From positions 2,393,421 through 2,457,420 of the forward strand of contig NZ_FNWC01000007.1 of assembly GCF_900104635.1 (NCBI RefSeq): a stretch of 64,000 nucleotides of DNA, given 5' to 3'. The DNA is from Coprococcus phoceensis. Lineage in GTDB: Bacteria > Bacillota > Clostridia > Lachnospirales > Lachnospiraceae. Within the stretch, counting starts at the first letter, position 1; every line of letters starts with the position of its first letter. The notes below the pieces were generated by a model. That model was not told where the DNA came from, ran no database searches, and saw nothing but the letters and a program-made list of their open reading frames with translations. Both the position numbers and the translations under genes were made by a program. This document shows, in pieces, positions 17,489 through 25,421 of this stretch.

Positions 17489-17573
17489 CATAGCACCTCC
17501 TTCAGAACGATAATTCGGTCTAAAATTAGTATACTGATGGATAATTGAAAGATACAGAATCCGCAAATCAAGT

Positions 17574-17593
17574 TATAGTTCTATAGAACTATA
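17574..17593. promoter_or_regulatory. Operator 2: 20-bp perfect palindrome
   Basis: TATAGTTCTATAGAACTATA lies about 90 bases upstream of the XRE gene start. It shares the half-site TAGTTCT with operator 1 at 17051-17066. Its centre also resembles a -10 box, so binding would block RNA polymerase. Confidence 0.6.
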
Positions 17594-17620
17594 TTTCACT
17601 TTTTTATACATGCAACACAC

Positions 17621-17657
17621 AAAAAAGCCACCAGAAGAATTAGTATCCCCTGGTAGC
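17621..17657 (-). terminator. Terminator of the PD-(D/E)XK nuclease gene
   Basis: Stem GCTACCAG/CTGGTGGC with six U following on the minus strand, 25-60 bases after the stop codon at 17679. Confidence 0.75.
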
Positions 17658-17678
17658 TCCATTAAAATTTATCATTTG

Positions 17679-18518
17679 TTAATGTGCAACACTCATGCTC
17701 TCGTCAATCCATTTCTGTACCATTTGAGCACTTACATTAAGATAGTGGGCTATTTTATCAACTTTCATTCCATCCGCAGCCATGGATAATGCTGAGGCTT
17801 TTGCTTTTTTCAGCTCACCACTTTCAATACCTTCACTATAAATCTGTTCCATCTCACGGCACATGAATTCCACCCCTTTCTGTGTTTCCTTCAATTCGTA
17901 TACTCTGTCAGCAAGTATCTTACTGTGCATATCTTCTGCATTCTTACAGTGAAGATCATGCATCAGTCTGCCTAATTCTGTATCCTCTTGTTTCTTAGAA
18001 TTTACATAAATAATATGAGCTTCATCCTTAAAATTCTCACTGACTTCTTCGATTTTCCTGTCTATATGATAAATCGGAAGTCCGTATCCAAGTGCATCGT
18101 CTCTGGTGATAAAAATCACGTAGCTTTCCGGAAGGTCATCAAAATCCTGTCCTGGATTTAATGTGTTCATATCCATCAGACCACTATGATACCTTGCTCT
18201 TTTGGGAGATGCCCCTTCGTTGTCCTGTTGGATTTCTACATCCATCTGCTTGCCTTCAGAATCTCTGGCAACACAGTCCAGAATAGCTGAACGTCCCTGT
18301 AAATTCTTATAGTCCTTTTGAAGAACCTGATCAATCACTTTCAGATCCTTTTTATCCATAATTACCTGCAGAACATATTCTGTACATTCACGTTTCTTAA
18401 ATACATTCCGCATAAACACATCGCTCATGATGGTAAGGTTTTTTAAGATACCCTTGTATCTTTCGTAACGTGTTTCCAATTCTTCTGTTTTCACGGTTTC
18501 TGCTTTCGCCACGTTCAT
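17679..18518 (-). CDS. Rpn/PD-(D/E)XK nuclease family transposase-like protein
   Basis: 279 residues from ATG 18518, five bases after GGAGG; ATG 18530 has no site. The nuclease core has FMRNVFKKRECTEYVLQVIM, then AILDCVARDSEGKQMDVEIQ with the D...E-x-Q catalytic pattern (around residues 90-110), and ESYVIFITRDDALGYGLPIY. The C-terminal part is helical (MCREMEQIYSEGIESGELKK) and ends in a small HTH-like segment. These Rpn-related proteins are widespread and often multicopy in gut clostridia; some promote recombination. It is monocistronic, with its own terminator. Confidence 0.85.
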   Translation of the reverse strand: MNVAKAETVKTEELETRYERYKGILKNLTIMSDVFMRNVFKKRECTEYVLQVIMDKKDLKVIDQVLQKDYKNLQGRSAILDCVARDSEGKQMDVEIQQDNEGASPKRARYHSGLMDMNTLNPGQDFDDLPESYVIFITRDDALGYGLPIYHIDRKIEEVSENFKDEAHIIYVNSKKQEDTELGRLMHDLHCKNAEDMHSKILADRVYELKETQKGVEFMCREMEQIYSEGIESGELKKAKASALSMAADGMKVDKIAHYLNVSAQMVQKWIDESMSVAH

Positions 18519-18621
18519 TCTCGCCTCCATTCTTTGCTGTGTCAGGACAGATTCCTAAATGTCTCCTATCCCAATTTCATCTTAACATCAAAACCAGCTT
18601 TTCACAAGCCACTATTTTATC

Positions 18622-18993
18622 CTACACCACTTGAAAACAATAATTTCCAATCAGCTTCGTCCAACTATTATATTTATTCTTTTCACACACCTTTCGGCAA
18701 ATTTCATTTTCCATCAATACACAGAACATCTTATCATAATCAAATGCCCAAACAGCACCATTCACATGGTTTTCCACTGCTTTCTGATCTATGCTTTTCA
18801 AGCGTGTGACCATTTTCTCAATTTCTCCATTTCCCAAGTTACCGATATTTTTGCAGATAAACCGAAAGAAATTCAACGTTGCATATTCGTCATGCCAATG
18901 GAACTCTTCTGGATTGTTTTTAATTTTACTGACTCGCTGCTGTTCTTTGATTATCTGAGCAGCTACACCTTTCATCGAATCTTCGTATCTCAT
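18622..18993 (-). CDS. Hypothetical protein
   Basis: 123 residues from ATG 18993 (AGGTG six bases upstream); an in-frame GTG at 19002 is an alternative. I do not recognise the family. It is soluble, helical and charged, with EEFHWHDEYATLNFFRFICK and a Trp/Cys-rich end. It directly follows the gene at 19003-19584 with stop and start regions touching, so the two are coupled and probably act together in the element. Confidence 0.55.
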   Translation of the reverse strand: MRYEDSMKGVAAQIIKEQQRVSKIKNNPEEFHWHDEYATLNFFRFICKNIGNLGNGEIEKMVTRLKSIDQKAVENHVNGAVWAFDYDKMFCVLMENEICRKVCEKNKYNSWTKLIGNYCFQVV

Positions 18994-19002
18994 ATTATTC
19001 AC

Positions 19003-19584
19003 CTACTCTTCCTCAACGCCCAGTGACGGTTTAAATCTTTTATCCTTTGCCTGCGGTACCACGATCTCATAAAAATAAAATCCTAAATACCCAAGTGCCT
19101 GCTTCTTCATTTTATAAAAAGAAGTCCTGCCTATTCCCAACTCCTGTTGTACTTCCACATCTGTCTTATTATAATGACTGCAAAAACAGGAATGAAGGAT
19201 TTCACTGAGCATCACACCATTCGGTGCATAGAACTTCACCAAAGTCATTCCCCGATAGATCATGTCCGACAATCCATAAATAATCATCAGATTATTCATC
19301 TCCCGGTGCATCTTTGGCACGTTCAGCTGATGATTATAAATGCTCAGGTAGCTTAACGCATATGCCATATCTTCATTGATCTTCTCCTGGCACTCCATAT
19401 CCAGTTCTTCCAATACGACCTGATTTTCCAAAATCAGCTTCTGGTAACTTGTCATCAGTTCTTTAATATCAGTATAATGTCTTTCGATTGTAACTTCCAG
19501 ATAATCCTGTGCATGGCTTGCCATCTGGAAGGTAATCTCTTTCATTGATTTAATTGCATAATCTCTGTCTGTCATCAGTTTCAA
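19003..19584 (-). CDS. Hypothetical helical protein with C-terminal HTH-like segment
   Basis: 193 residues reading from TTG 19584; ATG 19575 is also possible, since AAGGAG is equally poor in spacing for both. The first 130 residues are alpha-helical. Residues 140-165 (KTDVEVQQELGIGRTSFYKM) look like the recognition helices of an ArpU/sigma-like regulator, followed by a short C-terminal tail. It may be a transcription factor of the element. No closer assignment is possible by eye. Confidence 0.55.
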   Translation of the reverse strand: MKLMTDRDYAIKSMKEITFQMASHAQDYLEVTIERHYTDIKELMTSYQKLILENQVVLEELDMECQEKINEDMAYALSYLSIYNHQLNVPKMHREMNNLMIIYGLSDMIYRGMTLVKFYAPNGVMLSEILHSCFCSHYNKTDVEVQQELGIGRTSFYKMKKQALGYLGFYFYEIVVPQAKDKRFKPSLGVEEE

Positions 19585-19825
19585 AATCTCCTTATCATCA
19601 TCACACTAACTGGCGGTCTTTCAGACCAGTTCGCTTTCCCCATGATTTTGATGGGAAGCAATTACTTACTACAATTTGCAGAAGCGGATATCCAAAAGGC
19701 ATTGTGGGAGTTGCCTTTGCTGACCGGAATCCATCTTCTTATGTAAAACCTGCAGGAATATAAAGGGAAAGTGACTATCCCTGCCGGTTAATAATCCAAA
19801 TAATATCGTCTATACCTATCTCTCC

Positions 19826-20065
19826 TTATGCTGTTTTTCTCTCCATAAACCATTTATCCACTTCGTAAAACAAATGGCTTTCCTGTCCCTGTATCATACA
19901 GGTGTACATCATTCCTACACCGCCTGCCTTTCTGCTGGCGCATCGCTCGATTTTCAAAATTCTGTCAATGCTATACTTTCTTCCATCCTCCCATGTAAAA
20001 AATATGGGAACCAGCTGTCCGTCTTTCCGAAACTCTGCCACTACATCTACATATACTTTGTTCAT
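19826..20065 (-). CDS. Small hypothetical protein of the SOS/polymerase operon
   Basis: 79 residues, ATG 20065 after GAGGTG. It is beta-rich: VYVDVVAEFRKDGQLVPIFF, WEDGRKYSIDRILKIE, MYTCMIQGQESHLFYEV. This small protein typically follows the LexA-HTH and Y-family polymerase genes in clostridial elements, but its function is not known to me. It is the last gene of the three-gene operon; the following 240 bases contain no gene, only a GGTCT-TTC-AGACC hairpin near 19618. Confidence 0.6.
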   Translation of the reverse strand: MNKVYVDVVAEFRKDGQLVPIFFTWEDGRKYSIDRILKIERCASRKAGGVGMMYTCMIQGQESHLFYEVDKWFMERKTA

Positions 20066-20077
20066 GCCGACACCTCA

Positions 20078-20290
20078 CTATAAAATCTCGATTGCTCTTG
20101 GCGATGCCGGAATCCTTCGGATATATCCGTTTTGCTCCAACTGCTTGATTCTGGAAAAAGCAGATGATGTTGATTTCACCCCGATCAACTCTCCAAATTC
20201 CCGAACTGTCGGCGGATATCCATGCTCCTTCGTATAATTCAAAATACACTGATAACTTTCTTCCTGTTTTCTGGTTAATGCTTTTTTCAA
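20078..20290 (-). CDS. LexA N-terminal-type winged HTH protein
   Basis: 70 residues starting at TTG 20290, seven bases after GGAGG. RKQEESYQCILNYTKEHGYP followed by PTVREFGELIGVKSTSSAFS is the LexA DNA-binding domain. There is no autoprotease domain, so by itself it cannot respond to RecA. It lies between the polymerase and the small gene and may be a co-regulator or decoy that binds SOS boxes. Full-length S24 cleavage is supplied by the divergent gene at 21747. Confidence 0.8.
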   Translation of the reverse strand: MKKALTRKQEESYQCILNYTKEHGYPPTVREFGELIGVKSTSSAFSRIKQLEQNGYIRRIPASPRAIEIL

Positions 20291-20304
20291 ATCTATCCCT
20301 CCAA

Positions 20305-21552
20305 TTACCCATGAAAATAACTGTGTGGATGGACCGTGTGCGTACCAGCGTCTAAGTGGGATAAGACTTTATCCTGGTACATTGCCGCTCGCTGTATACT
20401 GAAATATCCAAACCGTCGTCTTATCTCATCTACAGTACGATCCAGCTTCTCTAACTTTTCTTTTTTCTCCTGATTTCCAAATAAATCCAACTGCACGGGA
20501 ATATCATCTAACACAAGATCCGCAGCTCGGATTCCCAGGCTTCTAATGGGATGTTCCCATTTGTAATTATCTTTAAATAGCTGAAATGCTGCAGTTACAA
20601 TCTCATTTGTAATATTCGTTGGCTGTCGTAAATGTATCTGTCTGGAAAAACTATACAATCCATTATCTCGAACTGTAATTTCTACTGTTTTGCATTTAAA
20701 TCCATGTTTCCGCAATCGTGCAGCTACACTTTCTGCCAATGCTATTTGAATGATCCAAACATCCAGATCATTTTCCAGATCTCTCGGTGTTGTGGTGCTA
20801 TTACCTATCGACTTTACTGGAGCTTCATACCCTTCCTTGCAAACCGGATCTTCATCCCAGCCATTTGCGAAAGCCCATAATACATTTCCTATTTTTCCAA
20901 AATGGCTCTCTAACAACTTTTCGTCTGATTCCGCAAGTTGCCCGATTGTCCGGATTCCAAGTTTTTGCAATTTCTTATTTGTCTGTCTTCCGACATAAAG
21001 CAAATCTGACGCAGGAAGCTGCCATATCCTGTCTTTATAATTTTCTCGATTAAACTCTGTGATTGCATCCGGCTTTTTGTAATCTGAACCAAGTTTCGCA
21101 TAAATCTTATTCCAGGAAATTCCAATACTCACTGTTACTCCAAGTTCGTATTTAATCCGATGGCTGATTTCTCTCGCAATCGTCATTCCGCTTCCTTTCA
21201 GATTTCCACTATCTGATACATCCAGCCAGGCTTCATCAATTCCATATGGCTCAATTTTATCTGTATACTCTGAATAGATTTCCCTTGCCATTTGAGAAAA
21301 TCGCAAATATAAATCCATCCGTGGTGGTACAAAAATAATTTCCGGGTAAACCTGTTTCGCCTGCCATAATGCCATTCCGGTTTTTACTCCTTTTTTCTTG
21401 GCAATATAATTTGCTGTCAGCACAATTCCATGCCGGGCTTCCGGATCACCACCGACTGCCAGAGGCATTCCAGCAAATTCCGGATGATGTAGCATTTCTA
21501 CACTGGCATAAAAACAGTTCATATCACTATGCAGGATCACACGCTCACTCAA
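20305..21552 (-). CDS. Y-family DNA polymerase (UmuC/DinB-like)
   Basis: 415 residues from TTG 21552; GGGAGG lies eight bases upstream, so the upstream in-frame TTG at 21597 is rejected. Palm motifs are present: HSDMNCFYASVEML with the metal-binding Asp, and YGIDEAWLDVSD with the Asp-Glu pair near residues 105-115. A little-finger domain follows, and QLDLFG near the end is a beta-clamp-type motif. It would copy across damaged DNA with low fidelity. It is first gene of an operon with the LexA-HTH and a small protein, and is divergent from an S24 repressor. The shared promoter carries two operator-like sites. Confidence 0.92.
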   Translation of the reverse strand: MSERVILHSDMNCFYASVEMLHHPEFAGMPLAVGGDPEARHGIVLTANYIAKKKGVKTGMALWQAKQVYPEIIFVPPRMDLYLRFSQMAREIYSEYTDKIEPYGIDEAWLDVSDSGNLKGSGMTIAREISHRIKYELGVTVSIGISWNKIYAKLGSDYKKPDAITEFNRENYKDRIWQLPASDLLYVGRQTNKKLQKLGIRTIGQLAESDEKLLESHFGKIGNVLWAFANGWDEDPVCKEGYEAPVKSIGNSTTTPRDLENDLDVWIIQIALAESVAARLRKHGFKCKTVEITVRDNGLYSFSRQIHLRQPTNITNEIVTAAFQLFKDNYKWEHPIRSLGIRAADLVLDDIPVQLDLFGNQEKKEKLEKLDRTVDEIRRRFGYFSIQRAAMYQDKVLSHLDAGTHTVHPHSYFHG

Positions 21553-21622
21553 ACTTTTCACCTCCCAGCTGCTTCCTTCAACATAATGTCTTATCAATTT
21601 CTGTATGTTTAGTATATATCGA

Positions 21623-21676
21623 CATTTCGGAGATAGTCAAGTAACATCTTGGTTGTATTTTCTCCATTTCGGAGAT
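21623..21676. promoter_or_regulatory. Paired operator sites in the polymerase/repressor divergent promoter
   Basis: The 12-mer CATTTCGGAGAT occurs at 21623-21634 and 21665-21676, exactly 42 bases apart, about four helical turns. The second copy is part of a dyad TCTCC-ATTTC-GGAGA (21661-21675). Identical phasing on one DNA face suggests cooperative binding by the S24 repressor encoded to the right. Confidence 0.6.
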
Positions 21677-21746
21677 TATTGTTGATTTTATTTCTAACAT
21701 ACGGTATAATGCATATAGAAAATTCAAATAGAAATGAGGCGAACAA

Positions 21747-22478
21747 ATGCGTGATTTCGGGGAAATATTAGCAGAAAATAGAAAAAAGAAAGGATACTCT
21801 CAATCAGATCTGGTAAACCTGCTTTCTCAGGAAGGTATTCAGGTCACTACAAAAGCACTCTCCAAATGGGAGAACAATGCACGAGAACCCGCTTTACATG
21901 TTTTCCTGACACTTTGCCAGTTACTTGATATCGAAGATATATATGAATCCTTCTTTGGAGAAAATCCATATAACATTATGAGTGGATTGAATGAAGAAGG
22001 CAGAAATAAATTGATTGAATTTGCTGATATTTTGAAAGCTTCTAAAAAGTTTTCTCCACTGTCTGCAAAGATTATCCCATTCCATCATCCTGTAGAAATT
22101 ACCTGGGAACCAGTTTCTGCTGGTACTGGAAATTACCTGGAAGATTCTGTAAAAGAAACCTATGACGTAGGACATCTTGCTCCTGAGCAGACTGACTTTG
22201 GTGTGCGGATCTCTGGTGATAGTATGGAGCCACTTTATCATACAGACGATGTTGCATGGATTCAGAAAAAAGATTCTCTTGCTAATGGTGAAATTGGAAT
22301 CTTCTATCTCAACGGCAATACTTACATCAAGGAATTACACGATGAGCCAGATGGTGTTTATCTGATCTCTTTAAATCAAAAATATCGTCCTATCCAAGTT
22401 TTGGAATCTGACTCTTTTAAGATTTTTGGAAAAGTAATCGGGAAATGCAAAGGTGCAGAAATTCCAGGATTTCATTAG
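21747..22478 (+). CDS. XRE-S24 self-cleaving repressor (LexA/CI-like)
   Basis: 243 residues. The HTH spans 5-60 (GEILAENRKKKGYSQSDLVN). The S24 peptidase domain shows all expected parts: cleavage site VSAGTG with Ala125-Gly126, nucleophile in RISGDSMEP (Ser159), general base in TYIKEL (Lys195). After DNA damage, activated RecA should trigger self-cleavage and lift repression of the divergent polymerase operon. It is the only plus-strand regulator in this part, sharing a 190-base control region with the polymerase. The set works like UmuD/LexA plus UmuC and probably also gates transfer of the element. Confidence 0.92.
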   Translation: MRDFGEILAENRKKKGYSQSDLVNLLSQEGIQVTTKALSKWENNAREPALHVFLTLCQLLDIEDIYESFFGENPYNIMSGLNEEGRNKLIEFADILKASKKFSPLSAKIIPFHHPVEITWEPVSAGTGNYLEDSVKETYDVGHLAPEQTDFGVRISGDSMEPLYHTDDVAWIQKKDSLANGEIGIFYLNGNTYIKELHDEPDGVYLISLNQKYRPIQVLESDSFKIFGKVIGKCKGAEIPGFH

Positions 22479-22534
22479 ATTTCAACAGCAGGTTCATGAT
22501 CCTACTGATAACAATAAGCAAAGGAAGTGATTGA

Positions 22535-22735
22535 ATGGCAATCAATAATACATTAAAAGATATTCGTGAAGAACGGAATCTCATTCAAGCAGATTTGGCT
22601 GAAGCCATAGGTTCCTGCAGCCAGACGATAGGCCGCATCGAACGTGGAGAACGAAATCCCTCTCTTGAGATTGCAATCCGGCTGGCACATTACCTGAAAG
22701 TGCCTGTAGAAGATATTTTTCAAGTTGAAGACTGA
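22535..22735 (+). CDS. Small XRE-family regulator
   Basis: 66 residues consisting only of an HTH_3 domain: LKDIREERNLIQADLAEAIG, TIGRIERGERNPSLEIAI, and the usual ending YLKVPVEDIF. The start follows AGGAAG by eight bases. It lies 56 bases downstream of the S24 repressor and is probably co-transcribed with it. Such minimal Cro-like proteins often counteract a longer repressor, so the pair may form a switch. Confidence 0.85.
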   Translation: MAINNTLKDIREERNLIQADLAEAIGSCSQTIGRIERGERNPSLEIAIRLAHYLKVPVEDIFQVED

Positions 22736-22749
22736 AGCACAACAGCCAG

Positions 22750-22776
22750 AAAACCGAGGAGTAAAATCCCCGGTTT
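22750..22776. terminator. Bidirectional terminator between converging genes
   Basis: Arms AAAACCG-A-GGA and TCC-CCGGTTTT around GTAAAA. It lies between the plus-strand XRE gene and the minus-strand MmcQ/YjbR gene and has U-rich tracts on both sides. Confidence 0.75.
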
Positions 22777-22792
22777 TCCTTTTGCTCAAAAA

Positions 22793-23227
22793 TCACTGTA
22801 ATCCACTTACATTTTCTTCTTTTCTGCCTGCTCCGTCAATCAGGTCATAGCTCATATCCAAAAAGTCCAATGTCTTCGCTTCACTGACTGAACCATCCAG
22901 TAAAATCGTGATCCAGTGCTGTTTATTCATATGGTATCCTGGTAAAAATCCATAAGTCTGAATAATCATGCTGGTCATTTCTGGATCGCACTTTACGTCC
23001 ATGATGGCAACCAGATCATTTCCCTCTAATCCCAACTTAGATTTCTCAACTGTCATGAATACTGCATACCATTTTCCATTTTTATGACGAAGTACAGCAC
23101 TGTCTGGCGATTTACTCCATAAATATTCTGGAACTGTACCGTACTGTTTCTGCACGTATTCAAAGATTTCTTCCGTCTTCACAATCTTTTCAACTCCTGA
23201 TTCTTCTGATATCCTGTCCATAATCAT
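22793..23227 (-). CDS. MmcQ/YjbR-family protein
   Basis: 144 residues. EIFEYVQKQYGTVPEYLWSK, then AVLRHKNGKWYAVFMTV, GLEGNDLVAIMDVKCDPEM and PGYHMNKQHWITILLDGSV are the complete MmcQ/YjbR fold (CyaY-like). Family members bind DNA or act in stress responses, but the role is not established. It is a common passenger in clostridial elements. It converges on the XRE gene and has its own promoter region shared with the oriT zone to the right. Confidence 0.85.
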   Translation of the reverse strand: MIMDRISEESGVEKIVKTEEIFEYVQKQYGTVPEYLWSKSPDSAVLRHKNGKWYAVFMTVEKSKLGLEGNDLVAIMDVKCDPEMTSMIIQTYGFLPGYHMNKQHWITILLDGSVSEAKTLDFLDMSYDLIDGAGRKEENVSGLQ

Positions 23228-23322
23228 ACCACATTTTTGTATGCCATACTACCTGCCAAATTCTTTTGCATTTCTCTTATTCTTCTGACTTTATCTAATA
23301 GAGGGGTAAAACAGCAAGGACA

Positions 23323-23401
23323 GGAAGTGTATATACACTTCCGAAAAACCAACAATTTAGGGAACCCTGCCCTAAATTAAAAACTCAGAAGTCACTACTT
23401 C
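23323..23401. other. Candidate origin of transfer for the second relaxase
   Basis: Three dyads in a row upstream of mobC: a 20-bp perfect palindrome GGAAGTGTATATACACTTCC (23323-23342), AATTTAGGG...CCCTAAATT (23354-23378) and GAAGT-CACT-ACTTC (23388-23401). Dense repeats directly before a mobC-relaxase pair are the hallmark of oriT. The nic site is not assigned. Confidence 0.6.
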
Positions 23402-23429
23402 GAAGAACCAATGAAAGGAGAATCTGCCT

Positions 23430-23753
23430 ATGGCAAAGAGAAAAAGAAATATACAAATTTTGTTTTGTGTTTCCCCGGAAGAAAAAAAGCTGATTCGCAG
23501 AAAGATGATTGAATCAAAAACAAAAAATATGGGAGCTTACCTTCGTAAAATGGCAATCGACGGTTACATCGTCAACACCGACACTACTCCGCTAAAGAAA
23601 CAGTATGAGGAAATGCACAAGATTGGCGTAAATATCAATCAGATTGCGAAAAAAGTAAACAGCACCGGAGATCTGTATCCGGAAGAAATGCAAGAATTGA
23701 AAGAGATGGTGAAAGAATTATGGCGTATCTTAAGATCTTCCCCATTAAAGTAA
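23430..23753 (+). CDS. MobC relaxosome accessory protein
   Basis: 107 residues with AAAGGAG upstream. NIQILFCVSPEEKKLIRRKM begins a ribbon-helix-helix, and MGAYLRKMAIDGYI plus IGVNINQIAKKVN are hallmarks of plasmid MobC proteins (IG-N-NQIA motif). It binds oriT and melts it for the relaxase. The relaxase start lies 34 bases inside this gene, so translation is coupled. It differs from the shorter RHH protein at 8389-8712, supporting two separate mobilizable elements. Confidence 0.9.
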   Translation: MAKRKRNIQILFCVSPEEKKLIRRKMIESKTKNMGAYLRKMAIDGYIVNTDTTPLKKQYEEMHKIGVNINQIAKKVNSTGDLYPEEMQELKEMVKELWRILRSSPLK

Positions 23754-25081
23754 CAGACAAGAAAGCTCTGGACTATATTACAAATCCAGATAAGACAGAT
23801 GAAAAACTGTTAGTTTCCAGTTTTGGCTGTTCCCCGGAAACTGCAGATCTTGAATTTTCTATGACAAGAGAAATGGCAAAAAAGAACGGTATGGATAAAG
23901 GTGATAACCTGGCATTTCATCTGATCCAGTCGTTCAAGCCTGGTGAGGTTGATGCAGAAACCGCCCATCGCTTAGGGCAGCAATTTGCAGACGAAGTACT
24001 AAAAGGAAAATATGAATATGTGATCAGCACCCATGTTGATAAAAATCACATTCATAACCATATCATCTTCAACGCTGCAAGTTTTGTTGATCATCACAAG
24101 TATGTTTCCAATAAGCGGAGCTACCATAAAATCTGCCGGATTAGTAATCGTATCTGCCATGAAAATGGTCTTGTCACCAGTATGCCAACCGGAGAAAAAG
24201 GTAAAAGCTATAAAGAGAACCTGGAATATCACCGTGGAACCAGCTGGAAAGCCAAACTGCGTGTTGCTGTAGATAAAGCTATCTGGTCTTCTATCAACTA
24301 TGAGGAATTTCTACAAAAGATGCAGTTAGCAGGATATGAAGTTCGACAGGGAAAACATCTGTCCTTCCGTGCACCGGAACAGAAAAACTTCACTTATATG
24401 AAATCTCTCGGAAGCTATTATTCGGAAGAAAATGTCCGTATCCGTCTGGTTAAAAATCGTAGCAAAGCGAAAGCTCCAAAGCATCTGTCCAGAGAAGCTC
24501 GCCTGTATATCAATATCTCCACGTATGTTACAACCGGCAATCGAGAAGGCTTTGAACGATGGGCAAAACTCAATAATCTGAAAGAGGCAGCCCGCACCTT
24601 CAACTATCTTTCCGAAAATAACCTGCTGAATTATGAAGATTTCCAGCAGCATCTTTCTGATGTTAATGCTTCTGTTAAAGCGGCTGAGCAGAGAATAACG
24701 CAAATCAACAATGATCTGAGCACGCAGAAAGTCATTCAGAAACACTGTGATTCTTACCGGCTCTGTCGTAAAGTGATTGAAGATTGCAAATCTGCTAAAA
24801 ATCCAAAAGCATACAGGACCAAACATCAGGCAGAATACCAACTCCACGATTCACTAAAAAAAGAGCTTCAGGATCTCGGTGTTACCAAAATCCCAAGCTC
24901 TAATAAAATCCAGAAGCAAATTGAAAATCTTGAATCTGAACAGGCTGCTACTATCCGGGAAAAACAGGAATTGCAGAAAAAGCAAAAGACACTGGAGATC
25001 ATTAGACAGAATTTCACCGCACTGCTCGATGCTCCCATATTTCGTGAATCTATTGAAAACAAACGAGAAAACAGCTTATAA
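23720..25081 (+). CDS. MobP-type relaxase/mobilization nuclease
   Basis: 453 residues. LAFHLIQSFKPGEVDAETAH followed by HVDKNHIHNHIIFNAASFVD carries the three-histidine metal site (near residues 113-127). The catalytic Tyr is expected in the first 30 residues (ALDYITNP). A coiled-coil C-terminus covers residues 320-440. It would nick at the repeats at 23.3-23.4 kb and pilot the strand through a host conjugation pore; no mating-pore genes lie next to it. Full length, no decay. It is the main mobility gene of the second element and lies close to its SOS-like switch. Confidence 0.92.
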   Translation: MAYLKIFPIKVTDKKALDYITNPDKTDEKLLVSSFGCSPETADLEFSMTREMAKKNGMDKGDNLAFHLIQSFKPGEVDAETAHRLGQQFADEVLKGKYEYVISTHVDKNHIHNHIIFNAASFVDHHKYVSNKRSYHKICRISNRICHENGLVTSMPTGEKGKSYKENLEYHRGTSWKAKLRVAVDKAIWSSINYEEFLQKMQLAGYEVRQGKHLSFRAPEQKNFTYMKSLGSYYSEENVRIRLVKNRSKAKAPKHLSREARLYINISTYVTTGNREGFERWAKLNNLKEAARTFNYLSENNLLNYEDFQQHLSDVNASVKAAEQRITQINNDLSTQKVIQKHCDSYRLCRKVIEDCKSAKNPKAYRTKHQAEYQLHDSLKKELQDLGVTKIPSSNKIQKQIENLESEQAATIREKQELQKKQKTLEIIRQNFTALLDAPIFRESIENKRENSL

Positions 25082-25086
25082 ATGTT

Positions 25087-25113
25087 TGAGGTGTCCTATA
25101 ATTTGACACCTCA
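25087..25113 (+). terminator. Hairpin after the relaxase gene
   Basis: Nine-base perfect arms TGAGGTGTC and GACACCTCA, six bases after the relaxase stop. No good U-run follows, so termination may be partial. Confidence 0.5.
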
Positions 25114-25282
25114 CTACATCTTGCCTGTCCTAATAGACTGAATAAGTTTTTGAATAAATCTCGATAATTTGCAGATGAATATTCACTCACTTTTTATCTA
25201 CTCTAACAAATTCTTGTTTTCTCCATTCATATATTTCAAAATAATCATTGATTCTTTCTTTTTCTAATTTATCAAAAAATCA

Positions 25283-25324
25283 AAACTATCATAAAGAATT
25301 TTAAATATTCTGCTATGATAGTTT
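25283..25324. repeat. Large hairpin in a gene-free stretch
   Basis: Arms AAACTATCATA and TATGATAGTTT with an inner AGAAT/ATTCT pair. It lies in the 340-base AT-rich gap 25082-25421 between the relaxase and the XRE membrane gene. It may mark the element end or be an att-related dyad. Nothing else coding is seen in this gap. Confidence 0.4.
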
Positions 25325-25421
25325 CGATTATGTTATCTACAGAGTACTATACAGTTAAACAAAAGTGTACCTCTTAACTCAAATTACATAGGCCTGCTTC
25401 CTTATTTGTTCGGTTTTTATA

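Noticed and set aside
21553..21597. Longer N-terminus of the polymerase from TTG 21597
   Set aside because: No ribosome site there, it overlaps the operator region, and GGGAGG fits TTG 21552.
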